Shown: positions 1-8,243, counted from the stretch's first letter. The stretch is 64,000 nt of DNA from Jilunia laotingensis (GCF_014385165.1 NZ_JACRTF010000001.1:558001-622000); one strand, 5' to 3'. Numbers and translations are program-made. Notes: generated by a model not told the origin, from the sequence alone.

Positions 1-710
1 ATCACATTATATATCTGCTGAGAACGTTCGTCCTGATAAACATTCACCATCAGTTGATGCCTCCGCGCACTTGCCTTCCAATTAATGGTTCGGTAATCAT
101 CTCCTTTTACATATTCCTTGATCTGCTCAAATTCGGTTTGATGACCAACCCTGCGAATTTTCTTAATACCGATCTCCGTCAGATTGTCACTCATAGCAAG
201 CAATTCGTAGCGATGAAGCATTAAGAACGAAGGATATACTTTTACTTTCTCCTGTTCCGCACAGGTAAATCGTCGTTGCACCAAACCAATGCGATCGGAT
301 ACAAAAACACGGATATGACCAAAAGCATATGTCCCTCTGCGAGTAGGCCGAAGAGTGTATTTTATAGTCTTACCCTCACCAGGAGAGAGCTTCAAATGAA
401 AACATACATCCCGCAATTGGAAAACAACCGGGATTTCATCTATAACGGAAAGAGTGATTGGGAAAGAGTAACTACTTTCCACTCGCAAACGTATCTGATT
501 ATCGTCACCATTGGATAAACGAGCCGGACACTGACGGGAAGCAGTAATTCCCCGGACACGGTACAACAGAAATACATCCAAAGCTATGGCGAGCAGATAC
601 AAGCCCAACAACAATTGCCCCATCAGAAACAGGGTATGGAACATGTATCCGCTGCTTAGCAGCAAGATTATGAAAAGCATGGAAAAATAAAAACGTCTGG
701 TCAGATACAT
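1..710 (-). CDS. DUF58 domain protein, 3' part missing at window edge
   Basis: Reading the minus strand from an ATG at 710-708 gives 236 open codons that run off the window at base 1. Two hydrophobic segments lie near the N-terminus (about residues 10-50). After them come an Ig-like stretch with RRGTYAFG and then the DUF58 hallmark around VKGDDYRTINWKASAR and QDERSQ. DUF58 proteins have a VWA-like fold and are usually encoded beside MoxR ATPases, as here. The start lies 83 bases after the moxR stop. The gap contains an 18-codon ORF that is probably chance. Its molecular role is unknown; MoxR-DUF58 pairs are thought to act in cofactor or complex assembly at the membrane. The family call is secure; the function is inferred from neighbours. 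Confidence 0.88.
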   Translation of the reverse strand, partial: MYLTRRFYFSMLFIILLLSSGYMFHTLFLMGQLLLGLYLLAIALDVFLLYRVRGITASRQCPARLSNGDDNQIRLRVESSYSFPITLSVIDEIPVVFQLRDVCFHLKLSPGEGKTIKYTLRPTRRGTYAFGHIRVFVSDRIGLVQRRFTCAEQEKVKVYPSFLMLHRYELLAMSDNLTEIGIKKIRRVGHQTEFEQIKEYVKGDDYRTINWKASARRHQLMVNVYQDERSQQIYNV

Positions 711-793
711 AATCCCGTCATTCGTTATTCATAAATAAAATCACCTCATCCATTCGGCTATACTCACTCGTCATCGGCAAATACTTCCCGTCA

Positions 794-1873
794 CTATTTC
801 GGAACTTCCACTTTATCGATCAAACGCTGAGTTACTTTCACGGGAGAATATCCTTCCATCTCAGCTTCAGCAGTTAGTATCAGACGATGTTGGAGAACGT
901 AAGGAGCTACGAATTTGATATCTTCGGGAGTTACAAAGTCACGTCCCTGTAACAATGCATAAGCTTTGGAAGATTGCAGGATAGCTACCGAAGCACGGGG
1001 TGACGCACCCAAATACACAGCTTTGCTGATACGTGTCTGCTGCACAATAAGAGCTATATATTGGAGCAATGTGCGATCCACAAACACCTGATCCATCAGC
1101 CTACGGAGTTCCAAAAGTTCTTCACGGGTGATTACAGGACGAACAGCATCCAACTTAACCAACGTAGCATTGTTGTGATGGCGTTCCAATATATTTACCT
1201 CCTCTTCCAAAGAGGGATAATCCATTGTGATTTTCATCAAGAAACGGTCTAACTGAGCTTCAGGCAATTTGTAAGTTCCTTCCTGTTCCACCGGATTCTG
1301 GGTAGCAAGTATGGTATAAAGATCGCCCATGCCATGTGTGACACCATCAATGCTGACCTGTCTCTCTTCCATCACTTCAAACAAAGCGGATTGCGTCTTG
1401 GCCGGGGCACGGTTAATCTCATCTACCAAAACGATATCGGCAAAAACAGGTCCCGGATGGAAGTCGAACTCATTTGTCTTCATATTAAAGACTGTAGTAC
1501 CAAGTACATCACTCGGCATCAAATCCGGTGTAAACTGTATACGACTGAAACGGGCATCGATCAAACGGGCTGTCAGACGGGCAAGCAGTGTTTTCGCCAC
1601 TCCCGGCACACCTTCTACCAATACATGCCCATTGGCAAGAATAGCTGTCAGCATCAAATCGACTGTGCGTTCCTGTCCAACGATCACCGTTGCAATCTGG
1701 GACTTCAACGCCTCCATCTTCTGGGCAAAAAGAGTCAAATCAGCACGTGACTGCCCCTGATGTTGCTGTTCTTGTACCTGTTGCATTTCCTGTGATTGCA
1801 ATCCTTGTTGCTCCGGCTGTTGTATATCCTGCGGTTGTTGCAGTTCCTGTTGTTCTTTTGGTTGCTCTTCCAT
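794..1873 (-). CDS. MoxR-family AAA+ ATPase
   Basis: This is a 359-residue AAA+ ATPase. Walker A is GVPGVAKT at about residues 88-95 and Walker B is LVDEINRA at about 149-156. The sensor-1 region ILATQNPVEQEGTYKLPEAQ and the C-terminal lid follow. MoxR proteins act as chaperone-like ATPases that usually work with VWA or DUF58 proteins, and a DUF58 gene follows directly. The first 45 residues or so are an unusual Gln/Glu-rich low-complexity tract, largely E, Q, P and L, before the conserved core begins at SRADLTLF. No other ATG gives a clean start before the core, so the tail is probably translated. The gene sits 12 bases after the DUF4350 stop in one minus-strand operon. The family is certain; the substrate is unknown. 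Confidence 0.93.
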   Translation of the reverse strand: MEEQPKEQQELQQPQDIQQPEQQGLQSQEMQQVQEQQHQGQSRADLTLFAQKMEALKSQIATVIVGQERTVDLMLTAILANGHVLVEGVPGVAKTLLARLTARLIDARFSRIQFTPDLMPSDVLGTTVFNMKTNEFDFHPGPVFADIVLVDEINRAPAKTQSALFEVMEERQVSIDGVTHGMGDLYTILATQNPVEQEGTYKLPEAQLDRFLMKITMDYPSLEEEVNILERHHNNATLVKLDAVRPVITREELLELRRLMDQVFVDRTLLQYIALIVQQTRISKAVYLGASPRASVAILQSSKAYALLQGRDFVTPEDIKFVAPYVLQHRLILTAEAEMEGYSPVKVTQRLIDKVEVPK

Positions 1874-1885
1874 AATCGGATCTTA

Positions 1886-3217
1886 TTATAGCATGGTTAA
1901 TATCTTATTCATTTCATCAATACACTCTTTCATCTCTTGTTCGGTTACTTTTCTGTCACCACGGATTATAGGACGCAGGCGGGCAAATAACCTTACAATT
2001 TCTTGTTCTTCCAATCCTGTCCGGTTTGCAATTTTACGACTGATGGTCGTATCGCTGCCACCGTCTTCAATGTCCATTTGCATTTGCCGGCGGATAGTTT
2101 CGGCAAAATATGTAAACTTCTTACATACCAGATCAGAGTGATTTTTCTTTTGGAAATAAAGAGTACCGATCAACTCGGTAAACTCTAATGTCTTGTTGTC
2201 CGGTTCCTTAACAACGGGAATCGGTCGCTGCCTCCTTCGTGCAGTAAAGATCATGAAAAGCAGTATTGTTATCATTGTCAAATACAATCCCCACCGTAAT
2301 GCAGGCTGAGAAAGGAAATAACGGAAAGGCGACTGCCGTTCATAAGCAGATTTATTATAAGCTTCCGTGCGATAGAGAGGCAACCCCCTCACCTCGGAAA
2401 GTAGACGGAATATATAGGTCGCATTATCACCGTCCAGCACACCATAATTGGTGAAAAGCAAAGGCGTAGTGATCAGGATTATTTCACCTTTCCCTATCGA
2501 ACGACTCAAGGCTACGGGAGAACACGATAATAAAGCATTACTGCCGATAGAATCGATGTAAACACAGACGGAATCGGAAACATTTTCCAGCATATTATTA
2601 TGCGGCAGTGGTTTGAAACATCCTTTTTGATAGAGAGTATCACAATCTCTTTGAACCAAGGGAGTAAACAATGAATCAAATTTAGTAAAATGAACACCAC
2701 ACATCTGTGGATAAAATTCAAATATCTTCGCTGGATAAGATAAAGAATCTTCCAAACCGGCAAGCCAATAGAGAGTGTCTTTACGGTTCAAACCATTTGA
2801 GGCATATTTCTTCAAGGTACCCGCATTGAACCAACTACTCGACATATCGTATTTCAAGGTATCGGACAACGAAAAGGCATTTGCTACCAAAACAATCTTA
2901 TTACCACGTTCCGCCAACTCAAAAAGCCCTTTCCGGTCAGTATCCGTAAGTTGTATACGGTCGGCTATTGCCAAAACGGCCAATGGTTCATTCGTAGTGT
3001 CATTAGCAAAATTATAGAAAGTCCAATCATTCAAGTAATAATCATTCTCCCAAGATTCTCCTACAACATCATCAAAAATGGCACAACCAAAAGGCTGATA
3101 ATCGTATTGGCTAAAGGTAGGATTCCACACAAATTTCTTCGGGAGTTGATATTCTATGAGGAACATCACTCCGAGAAACAACACCATTATCAATATAAAC
3201 CAATGGCTTGATTTCAT
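1886..3217 (-). CDS. DUF4350 domain membrane protein
   Basis: This 443-residue protein has an N-terminal membrane anchor (about residues 6-24). A periplasmic region follows, in which AVLAIADRIQLTDTDRKGLF and a later IGKGEIILITTPLLFTNYG fit the DUF4350 fold. A second membrane segment lies near residues 310-330 and an approximately 110-residue cytoplasmic tail ends the protein. Its start overlaps the DUF4129 stop by four bases and the moxR gene follows after 12 bases, so the three are translationally linked. DUF4350, DUF4129, MoxR and DUF58 genes recur together in many bacteria, but no reaction is established for DUF4350. The function is unknown; a membrane-associated partner of the MoxR ATPase is a reasonable inference. 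Confidence 0.8.
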   Translation of the reverse strand: MKSSHWFILIMVLFLGVMFLIEYQLPKKFVWNPTFSQYDYQPFGCAIFDDVVGESWENDYYLNDWTFYNFANDTTNEPLAVLAIADRIQLTDTDRKGLFELAERGNKIVLVANAFSLSDTLKYDMSSSWFNAGTLKKYASNGLNRKDTLYWLAGLEDSLSYPAKIFEFYPQMCGVHFTKFDSLFTPLVQRDCDTLYQKGCFKPLPHNNMLENVSDSVCVYIDSIGSNALLSCSPVALSRSIGKGEIILITTPLLFTNYGVLDGDNATYIFRLLSEVRGLPLYRTEAYNKSAYERQSPFRYFLSQPALRWGLYLTMITILLFMIFTARRRQRPIPVVKEPDNKTLEFTELIGTLYFQKKNHSDLVCKKFTYFAETIRRQMQMDIEDGGSDTTISRKIANRTGLEEQEIVRLFARLRPIIRGDRKVTEQEMKECIDEMNKILTML

Positions 3218-3852
3218 TCGGTTCCTCCTTTCCTGATTTTTTCCTGTAGTGCCTGCATCTCACGAAAGAGCGACTCGTCTGCTTCAAAATTGCCATAACG
3301 CACTCGTAAGAAACGATCAGTCAACCCACGGAAAGGTATCCGCAATATATCCGTTTTCAACTCGTATATATATTCCGTCGGTGTTTTATAAGGTTGCCAC
3401 TCTATCCGTTCTGTATCACTTAAATGCTTCAATGTCTGTAAATAGAGCAAACGTACCGCTTCCCGGTAATCTTTATGCAGCAATGCCCTGTCAATTTCCT
3501 TTTGGAAATCGACACCGTAAATAGTATCTTCTTCTATGTCGTACACCATCTGGCTTTTCTTTAACCTCATGAACAGTTCAGGACGTTTCTTATACAGGAA
3601 CCAGATAATAAGTAAAAGTAATAGAATAAACAACACTACCAAAACTATTTCCGTATATTGCTCTGCAAACTTACTACCGAATATTTTCTGTAACAGTTTG
3701 CCCAACCATAAATTAAGCCACTCGAGAATATTGAATTCGGGAGTAATCAATTCACGGTTATAGTCATATTCGGGCATCCGCTGCCAAGTGGCAACTGTCG
3801 CTGTGTCGTAGACCAGAGTATCGGAAACCAATGTATCAGTAGGGACTATCAT
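3214..3852 (-). CDS. DUF4129 domain membrane protein
   Basis: This 212-residue protein has a short N-terminal region, one strong membrane helix around residues 68-88 (a run of V, L, F and I followed by YKKRPE), and a cytoplasmic C-terminal domain. The stretch REAVRLLYLQTLKHLSDTE followed by WQPYKTPTEYI is characteristic of DUF4129. The domain often sits at the C-terminus of transglutaminase-like proteins in MoxR clusters; here it stands alone. The start is 17 bases after the stop of the upstream membrane protein, and its end overlaps the DUF4350 start. The role is not known. The family call rests on the conserved motif and the neighbours. Confidence 0.8.
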   Translation of the reverse strand: MIVPTDTLVSDTLVYDTATVATWQRMPEYDYNRELITPEFNILEWLNLWLGKLLQKIFGSKFAEQYTEIVLVVLFILLLLLIIWFLYKKRPELFMRLKKSQMVYDIEEDTIYGVDFQKEIDRALLHKDYREAVRLLYLQTLKHLSDTERIEWQPYKTPTEYIYELKTDILRIPFRGLTDRFLRVRYGNFEADESLFREMQALQEKIRKGGTE

Positions 3853-3869
3853 TCAAAGTTACCTCAAAA

Positions 3870-4805
3870 TTAAAGTTTATCGAAGTTATCAATGTCATCT
3901 TCTACGGAAACACTGTCCACTACTTCGGAAGCATGACCATATTGATAGGCCAAGGAAATGTAAACAAAAGCCATGGAAAGATAGGCGCCAAAGCCTTGTA
4001 GAATTCCTAACAGATACAAAAAGAAACTATAAAGCGGTGATACAGTTGCCGCAGTCCCCCCATCGCTCACTGCAAAGAAATATTTGACAATAGTAGCAAT
4101 ATACCATGGCAACATAGTAATAGATTGAAGAATACCGGCTATGAGATTCATAATAATGGTAAGGAGGAATATGCCGCCCCATGTAGCAAATCCTAACCGG
4201 AAAGTCTTTTTAAAAGCAGCCATTACACCTATATTCTCAAACAGATAAATGGGAGCAAACAAAGCCAAAGGTACAGAACCAGCCAATGCCAAAGGCACAG
4301 TAAGGATTAACGTAAACGGAGTGAGAAACATAAGTGATCCAATAATAAAGCATATGATAAAAATAACGACAACACAGAATACGCCAACCAACAATAACTT
4401 ACCCATATTCTTAAACAATAACGGACGAATATCCGTGAACGTTATACCTTCAAGGCGTCCATCCCTATTGTTATAAGTCGCCATCAGACTATAAAGCAGA
4501 GCAACCAAAATCATACTGCCGAGTAGTGAACATAAAATCATCAACCCATAATTCATCCAAAACATCAACCCTGCCCCAGCTAAGGGACTCAATGCGCCAG
4601 CTTGTGCATTCATCGACATACTCAAAGATCCGCTCATCAGACCGTTCAAACTTAATGCTTGAATCAGGCACAAAGGCAATATCAGGTAAGTGATGTATTT
4701 GAATAAAGGCTTCCAATTCTCCTTTATAAAATCAAAGGTAGCGTTCAGTTTCTCCCCGAACGAACGTTTTGCATACATTGCAATTTTAGGTTTCTCTAAT
4801 TCCAT
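3870..4805 (-). CDS. Multi-pass membrane protein of the MoxR cluster
   Basis: This is a 311-residue polytopic protein starting at MELEKPKIAMYAKRSF. The open frame extends to 4853, but that extension lies inside the upstream gene, and the Met at 4805 overlaps the upstream stop by only 20 bases. At least six hydrophobic segments are visible, for example YLILPLCLIQ near residue 40 and a long one rich in V, F and I near 155-185. They alternate with short loops and a charged acidic tail. The layout resembles glycerophosphoryl-diester-phosphodiesterase membrane-domain or DUF975-like proteins, but I cannot assign a family. Its place between SpoIIM-like and DUF4129 genes suggests a membrane partner in the same system. 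Confidence 0.72.
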   Translation of the reverse strand: MELEKPKIAMYAKRSFGEKLNATFDFIKENWKPLFKYITYLILPLCLIQALSLNGLMSGSLSMSMNAQAGALSPLAGAGLMFWMNYGLMILCSLLGSMILVALLYSLMATYNNRDGRLEGITFTDIRPLLFKNMGKLLLVGVFCVVVIFIICFIIGSLMFLTPFTLILTVPLALAGSVPLALFAPIYLFENIGVMAAFKKTFRLGFATWGGIFLLTIIMNLIAGILQSITMLPWYIATIVKYFFAVSDGGTAATVSPLYSFFLYLLGILQGFGAYLSMAFVYISLAYQYGHASEVVDSVSVEDDIDNFDKL

Positions 4806-5748
4806 GTTGTTTTCTGTTTGGTAAATAAATATAGTAGAAGATAATAAAAGCAAGTGAAAGCAAAATAATGCTTAGCCTGAGTATATCGGGCAGTTCGGTA
4901 TGCCGAGTAAGGAAACCTTCGATGAATCCAGCCATAATAAAAACCGGAACGGTACCGATAATAATTTTCAGTCCCCGCTTTGCTCCCCGACGGAAAGATT
5001 CCAAACGAGAATAAGTACCCGGAAACAGCCAGCCATTGCCCAAAGCCAATCCGGCAGCTCCTGCCACAATGATTGCCCAAATTTCCAACGTCCCATGTAG
5101 CCAGATGGCAAGCATCGATTCTCTCAACAATCCGTAATCATAGAAAAAAGTCTGGAAAGCACCAACCATCACACCATTTGAAAAGAGCATGTATCCCGTA
5201 CCAAAGCTCGTCAACAGTCCCATGGCAAAGCAATTAAAGGATACCATGATATTATTGAAAGTGATGCCAAGAAACATAGGAACTTCCTCCGAGCCATTAT
5301 AGACAGCCATTGGTTCGCCATTAGCAATGTTCTCTAATGTCATGTCCACATATCCGTCACCTAAAATCAAACGTACGAAAGTGGGATCATTCCAAGCCGA
5401 AATGATACCGATCAATGCACTAAAAGCAAAAATGATAAAAGAAACCAATAACTCTTTCCGGGCATCGTGCATCGTCTGGGGAACTTCGCGAGTCCAAAAG
5501 GTTACGATGCGCGACCATTTCTCCCGTTTATTACGATAAATGACATTGTGCAATGCCGAAGCCAAATTATTGAGATAAATCGTAATCCGCGAAGTGGGAT
5601 AATGTGTTTGTGCAAAAGCCAAGTCAGCGGTCAGTTCAGTATATACGTCGGCAAGACGATCCGGATTAAGCCGGGCAGCATTCTCCACGACTTTCTCCAT
5701 CTCTTTCCATTTTTCAATATTTCGGCGAATAAACGTAACTTCTTTCAT
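4786..5748 (-). CDS. Stage II sporulation protein M-like (SpoIIM/DUF95) membrane protein
   Basis: This 320-residue protein has a soluble N-terminal part (about residues 1-95) and then five or six membrane segments. Motifs typical of the SpoIIM/DUF95 family are visible: FNNIMVSFNCFAMGLLTSFG, MLFSNGVMVGAF and WLHGTLEIWAIIVAGAAG. In Bacilli SpoIIM takes part in forespore engulfment. In non-sporulating Bacteroidota the family is a membrane component found beside RDD and MoxR genes. It is the first gene of the minus-strand cluster and diverges from the RDD gene across a 98-base gap. The family is confident; the role here is unknown. Confidence 0.86.
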   Translation of the reverse strand: MKEVTFIRRNIEKWKEMEKVVENAARLNPDRLADVYTELTADLAFAQTHYPTSRITIYLNNLASALHNVIYRNKREKWSRIVTFWTREVPQTMHDARKELLVSFIIFAFSALIGIISAWNDPTFVRLILGDGYVDMTLENIANGEPMAVYNGSEEVPMFLGITFNNIMVSFNCFAMGLLTSFGTGYMLFSNGVMVGAFQTFFYDYGLLRESMLAIWLHGTLEIWAIIVAGAAGLALGNGWLFPGTYSRLESFRRGAKRGLKIIIGTVPVFIMAGFIEGFLTRHTELPDILRLSIILLSLAFIIFYYIYLPNRKQHGIRET

Positions 5749-5808
5749 ATTTCGGAGATACGGGCAGAAGTTTTGTCCGAATCGGAAGCAAAAGTAAGAG
5801 AAATATGA

Positions 5809-5816
5809 TATATTTG
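5809..5816 (+). promoter_or_regulatory. Possible -7 box of the RDD gene
   Basis: TATATTTG matches the Bacteroides -7 consensus TAnnTTTG and ends 30 bases before the RDD start codon. No TTTG-like -33 box sits at the expected 19-base spacing, so the site is only suggestive. Confidence 0.35.
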
Positions 5817-5846
5817 CAACGGAATCACAAAAATGTTTAAAGAGAA

Positions 5847-6578
5847 ATGTCAGAATCTACCATAATCACAGGACAATTCGTGCGTATCAGCCAAACACCG
5901 GCCAGTATTGGCGAACGTGCATTGGCTCTCATCATCGATTATTTTTTCCTGTTCATATATACGGTAGGGATCAGCATCATCTTGTCAAAACTACATATAC
6001 ATGCTTTTTCCAGTTTCTCATTCTTTTTCCTTTTTGTTATTATTTACCTTCCGATAGTCTGTTACTCGTTGCTTTGCGAAGTTTTCAACTACGGTCAAAG
6101 TTTAGGAAAGCGTTTAATGAACATCCGGGTAGTCAAAGCAGACGGTTCCACACCTAGCCTCAGTTCTTACTTATTGCGTTGGTTGCTTTTTCCTATCGAC
6201 CTGCCTATCACTGGAGGATTGGGAATACTATTCGTCCTACTGACTAAAAATCATCAGCGTTTGGGCGATCTTGCAGGTGGGACAATGGTAATAAAGGAAA
6301 AGAATTACCGCAAGATTCAGGTCAGTCTAGACGAATACGACTATCTGACAAAAGGGTATCATCCCGTTTATCCCTCTGCCACAGACCTATCACTGGAACA
6401 GGTGAATGTAATTAATAAAACACTTACATCCGGACAGAAAGACCGCGCACGACGTGTAAAACTTCTGGCTGAAAAAGTTCGTACGCTTCTGAATATCAAG
6501 CAAACAGAAGGGAACGATGAAAAGTTCCTGCAAACGTTACTGAGAGATTATCAGTATTTTGCGTTAGAAGAAATATAA
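5847..6578 (+). CDS. RDD family membrane protein
   Basis: This 243-residue protein opens with the RDD signature region. It has ASIGERALALIIDYFF near residues 18-33, two to three membrane helices, and then SLGKRLMNIRVVKADGSTPS and GDLAGGTMVIK. The C-terminal 80 residues are hydrophilic (SGQKDRARRVKLLAEKVRTL). RDD proteins are small integral membrane proteins; some act as Na+/H+ antiporters, but most have no known role. It diverges from the SpoIIM-like gene, and this pairing is common next to MoxR clusters. Downstream lies a decayed region, so it is probably transcribed alone. Confidence 0.88.
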   Translation: MSESTIITGQFVRISQTPASIGERALALIIDYFFLFIYTVGISIILSKLHIHAFSSFSFFFLFVIIYLPIVCYSLLCEVFNYGQSLGKRLMNIRVVKADGSTPSLSSYLLRWLLFPIDLPITGGLGILFVLLTKNHQRLGDLAGGTMVIKEKNYRKIQVSLDEYDYLTKGYHPVYPSATDLSLEQVNVINKTLTSGQKDRARRVKLLAEKVRTLLNIKQTEGNDEKFLQTLLRDYQYFALEEI

Positions 6579-6638
6579 GGAGTAATTCTTGGTTACACAT
6601 TCACCATATCAATCAGGCAAATTATTTCAACACTCCCA

Positions 6639-7077
6639 CTACAATAACCGGCTCTTGATCTCTTGGTTGTATGGCGGGACTGTTTCGGAGCCAAAGTCCC
6701 ATGCAGGAAAGAAATTACAGTTTTCGCCTTTGTCCGTAATTTGGTCTTCAGTGGGTAGTATAATAACATAAGTTTTGCCATCACTCTTACTGTAATATCC
6801 CCAAAAGTTTCTTGATCGACATTGTAACTGAAATATACACGGGTATCAGTTTCCATCACCATACCTAACTGATAAGTATCCTTATTCTTTTCGGGCATGT
6901 CGCGATAAGTATAATCGGGGGGGTATCGCCCAAATTAAACCGTATATGCGGAATAAGCATGCAATCGCCTATTTCGTAAACAGTTGTTCCCCCAAAAGAA
7001 GCTCTTTGAAATAATAAAAGCAAGAGTACACTTTCACTCCCCAACTGGTTATCTACAAAAAAAGGTGCAGCTATTCA
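6639..7077 (-). pseudogene. Remnant of a 6-bladed beta-propeller (DUF5128-type) gene
   Basis: The minus strand reads as three consecutive pieces of one protein in different frames. The first piece contains FGGTTVYEIGDCMLIPHIRF and ends in NLGDTP. The frame breaks at a run of seven C (plus-strand G at 6917-6923), then resumes as DYTYRDMPEKNKD and TDTRVYFSYNVDQETFG. It breaks again near GGGG (around 6799-6802) and ends with YYSKSDGKTYVI, FFPAWDFGSE and a stop at 6639. The motif series is typical of Bacteroides 6-bladed beta-propeller lipoproteins. The 5' part (signal peptide and first blades) is missing and stops appear above 7077. At least two frameshifts plus truncation make it non-functional. 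The family call rests on motif recall. Confidence 0.62.
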
Positions 7078-7156
7078 GTTAATAGACAAGGAAATTGCAA
7101 AAACATATGCCGAAAAGTATTATCCGTATCTTGCATTATCCAAGTAATAAACAGCA

Positions 7157-7181
7157 CGTATTTAACAGATCATTAAATACG
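7157..7181. repeat. 9-bp inverted repeat (hairpin)
   Basis: CGTATTTAA at 7157-7165 is repeated exactly in reverse complement at 7173-7181 with a seven-base loop. It lies between two pseudogenes, and no function is evident. It could be a relic terminator or regulatory site. Confidence 0.45.
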
Positions 7182-7198
7182 CATTTAACTCACCCAAT

Positions 7199-7231
7199 AG
7201 TACGTACTTTACTACCACAAAAGTACGTACT
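7199..7231. repeat. 12-bp inverted repeat built on a self-palindrome
   Basis: AGTACGTACTTT at 7199-7210 and its reverse complement at 7220-7231 are separated by nine bases. The core AGTACGTACT is itself a perfect palindrome, so two identical binding-site-like elements stand 23 bases apart. It lies just past the 3' end of the broken DUF4373 gene. It could be a paired operator or a hairpin. Confidence 0.5.
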
Positions 7232-7250
7232 TGTCATAGCCTGATTCATG

Positions 7251-7620
7251 TTAACTGTTTTGTGACTTACCTGCCTTGATTTCATTCATTTCGGTTATTT
7301 TGTGTAACCTCAGGCTTTCCAATAGTCCGTGATAGTTGTGCATTTTCGTATTGAGTGCATAGGCCGGTGGTTCGGGCAGGGAAGTCGGATGGTCCTCATC
7401 TTTGACTTTTCTCTGCTCTACTCTGCTTTACTGTGATTTATCCGGAAATGTCCGAAATTTCAGGGTTTACTTCCATTTTTGTCGGCAGGATGTTTACATT
7501 TTCAGGTTTCCTACTTTTGTTTTTCTCGTTGGTGATTTCTATTAACAGGTGGGGCAATTTACTTAAATCCCTTTTTCTACGGCTCGTAGCTTCCATCCAA
7601 ACGTTAAATTGGTGATTAGA
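7251..7620 (-). pseudogene. Broken DUF4373-type gene (5' truncated)
   Basis: The minus strand encodes NVWMEATSRRKRDLSKLPHL followed by EITNEKNKSRKPENVNILP, then a stop after DISG. A shifted frame then gives KVKDEDHPTSLPEPPAYAL, NTKMHNYHGLLESLRLHKIT and a stop at 7251. The first part resembles the DUF4373 region that reads YLTSTKRRK in the gene at 51776. The C-terminal YxxNTxxHNYxGLxExL pattern is typical of DUF4373 proteins. The N-terminal domain is absent, and an in-frame stop plus a frameshift break the rest. DUF4373 genes often lie beside Bacteroides capsule loci, so this fits the setting. Confidence 0.62.
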
Positions 7621-7697
7621 GTTTAATGATTAGCGACCGGTGTGTCTCGTGTTGTCGCGGCTTGCCAGTCGCCAACCATTGTCAATCTTCTTTTTTA

Positions 7698-7988
7698 TCA
7701 GATTACAAGTCTCCATTCAAGGAAATTCTCCACCTGGAAAGTTATCCAGCCCTGTTGCTCAACATCCCAGTGGACAACAGCACCATCAATTTTACCGGGA
7801 TCGAATTCCTTGTGGAAGTCCCCCTGGTAATGAACCAGCGTCGCTTTTACGAGCCTGAACTCCCCATTTTGCTTGCGATAGGCGATCAGTGCATGCCCGC
7901 ATAGCATGTGGTCAAACAATGCTTCCACTCCTCCCTGAAGACGGTGGAGATGTAGATTGCTATCGACCTTTCGCTTAATAATTTGCAT
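7698..7988 (-). CDS. Small DUF2693-like (SH3 beta-barrel fold) protein
   Basis: This is a 96-residue protein. Residues 31-45 (HALIAYRKQNGEFRL) and the end (GAVVHWDVEQQGWITFQVEN) match the pattern of small Bacteroides SH3-barrel proteins of the DUF2693 group. In those, a KKDGxxRxAxxTL strand pair is followed by YFDxxxxGWRSF. These proteins have no established reaction and are common near mobile or regulatory regions. The start overlaps a second small ORF in another frame (7886-8062), so the true start could differ. As the flipped capsule promoter is written it points toward this gene. The family call is moderate; expression is uncertain. Confidence 0.55.
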   Translation of the reverse strand: MQIIKRKVDSNLHLHRLQGGVEALFDHMLCGHALIAYRKQNGEFRLVKATLVHYQGDFHKEFDPGKIDGAVVHWDVEQQGWITFQVENFLEWRLVI

Positions 7989-8062
7989 TCCCCGTTCTCA
8001 ATGTAGACAAGTAATCCTTTTTCATCCAGGAAACGGGCCAGGTGGGACTTGTATGTCTTCAT
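7886..8062 (-). CDS. Small ORF overlapping the DUF2693-like gene
   Basis: This 58-codon ORF starts at MKTYKSHLARFLDEKGLLVY. Its ATG overlaps the TGA of the upstream fragment (ATGA), as in translationally coupled genes. The first 32 residues or so look protein-like. After about residue 32 (SER), the DUF2693-like frame overlaps it and is the better coding frame, so the ORF may be cut short by an old frameshift. No family was recognised. Confidence 0.35.
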   Translation of the reverse strand: MKTYKSHLARFLDEKGLLVYIENGECKLLSERSIAIYISTVFREEWKHCLTTCYAGMH

Positions 8063-8243
8063 TTTTCTCCCATGTACCCCTTCTGATAGATTGAAATGAA
8101 ATACCGTATCACATCCTCATGGTTAAAAAGAATTCCTTGGATACCATCTTTCCAGCTGGGGGACTTGTTCCCGTTAACAGGCTGTTTCTTAGCAGTCAAA
8201 ACTTTTTCGCTTCTCTTTTTTTTGATATATCCCTTGTCGTCAT
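8059..8243 (-). pseudogene. Small gene fragment with a possible poly-A frameshift
   Basis: From ATG at 8243 the minus strand reads MTTRDISKK, then changes frame at a run of eight A (plus-strand T at 8216-8223). The other frame continues as RSEKVLTAKKQPVNGNKSPS, GIQGILFNHEDVIRYF and ends YMGEK at a TGA overlapping the next ATG. One extra A would restore about 61 residues. This could be a decayed gene, a slippage-prone gene, or a sequencing error. No family was recognised. Confidence 0.4.

Noticed and set aside
7626..7904. Plus-strand ORFs opposite the DUF2693-like gene
   Set aside because: The minus strand shows a family-like pattern; these are shadows with no recognisable content.
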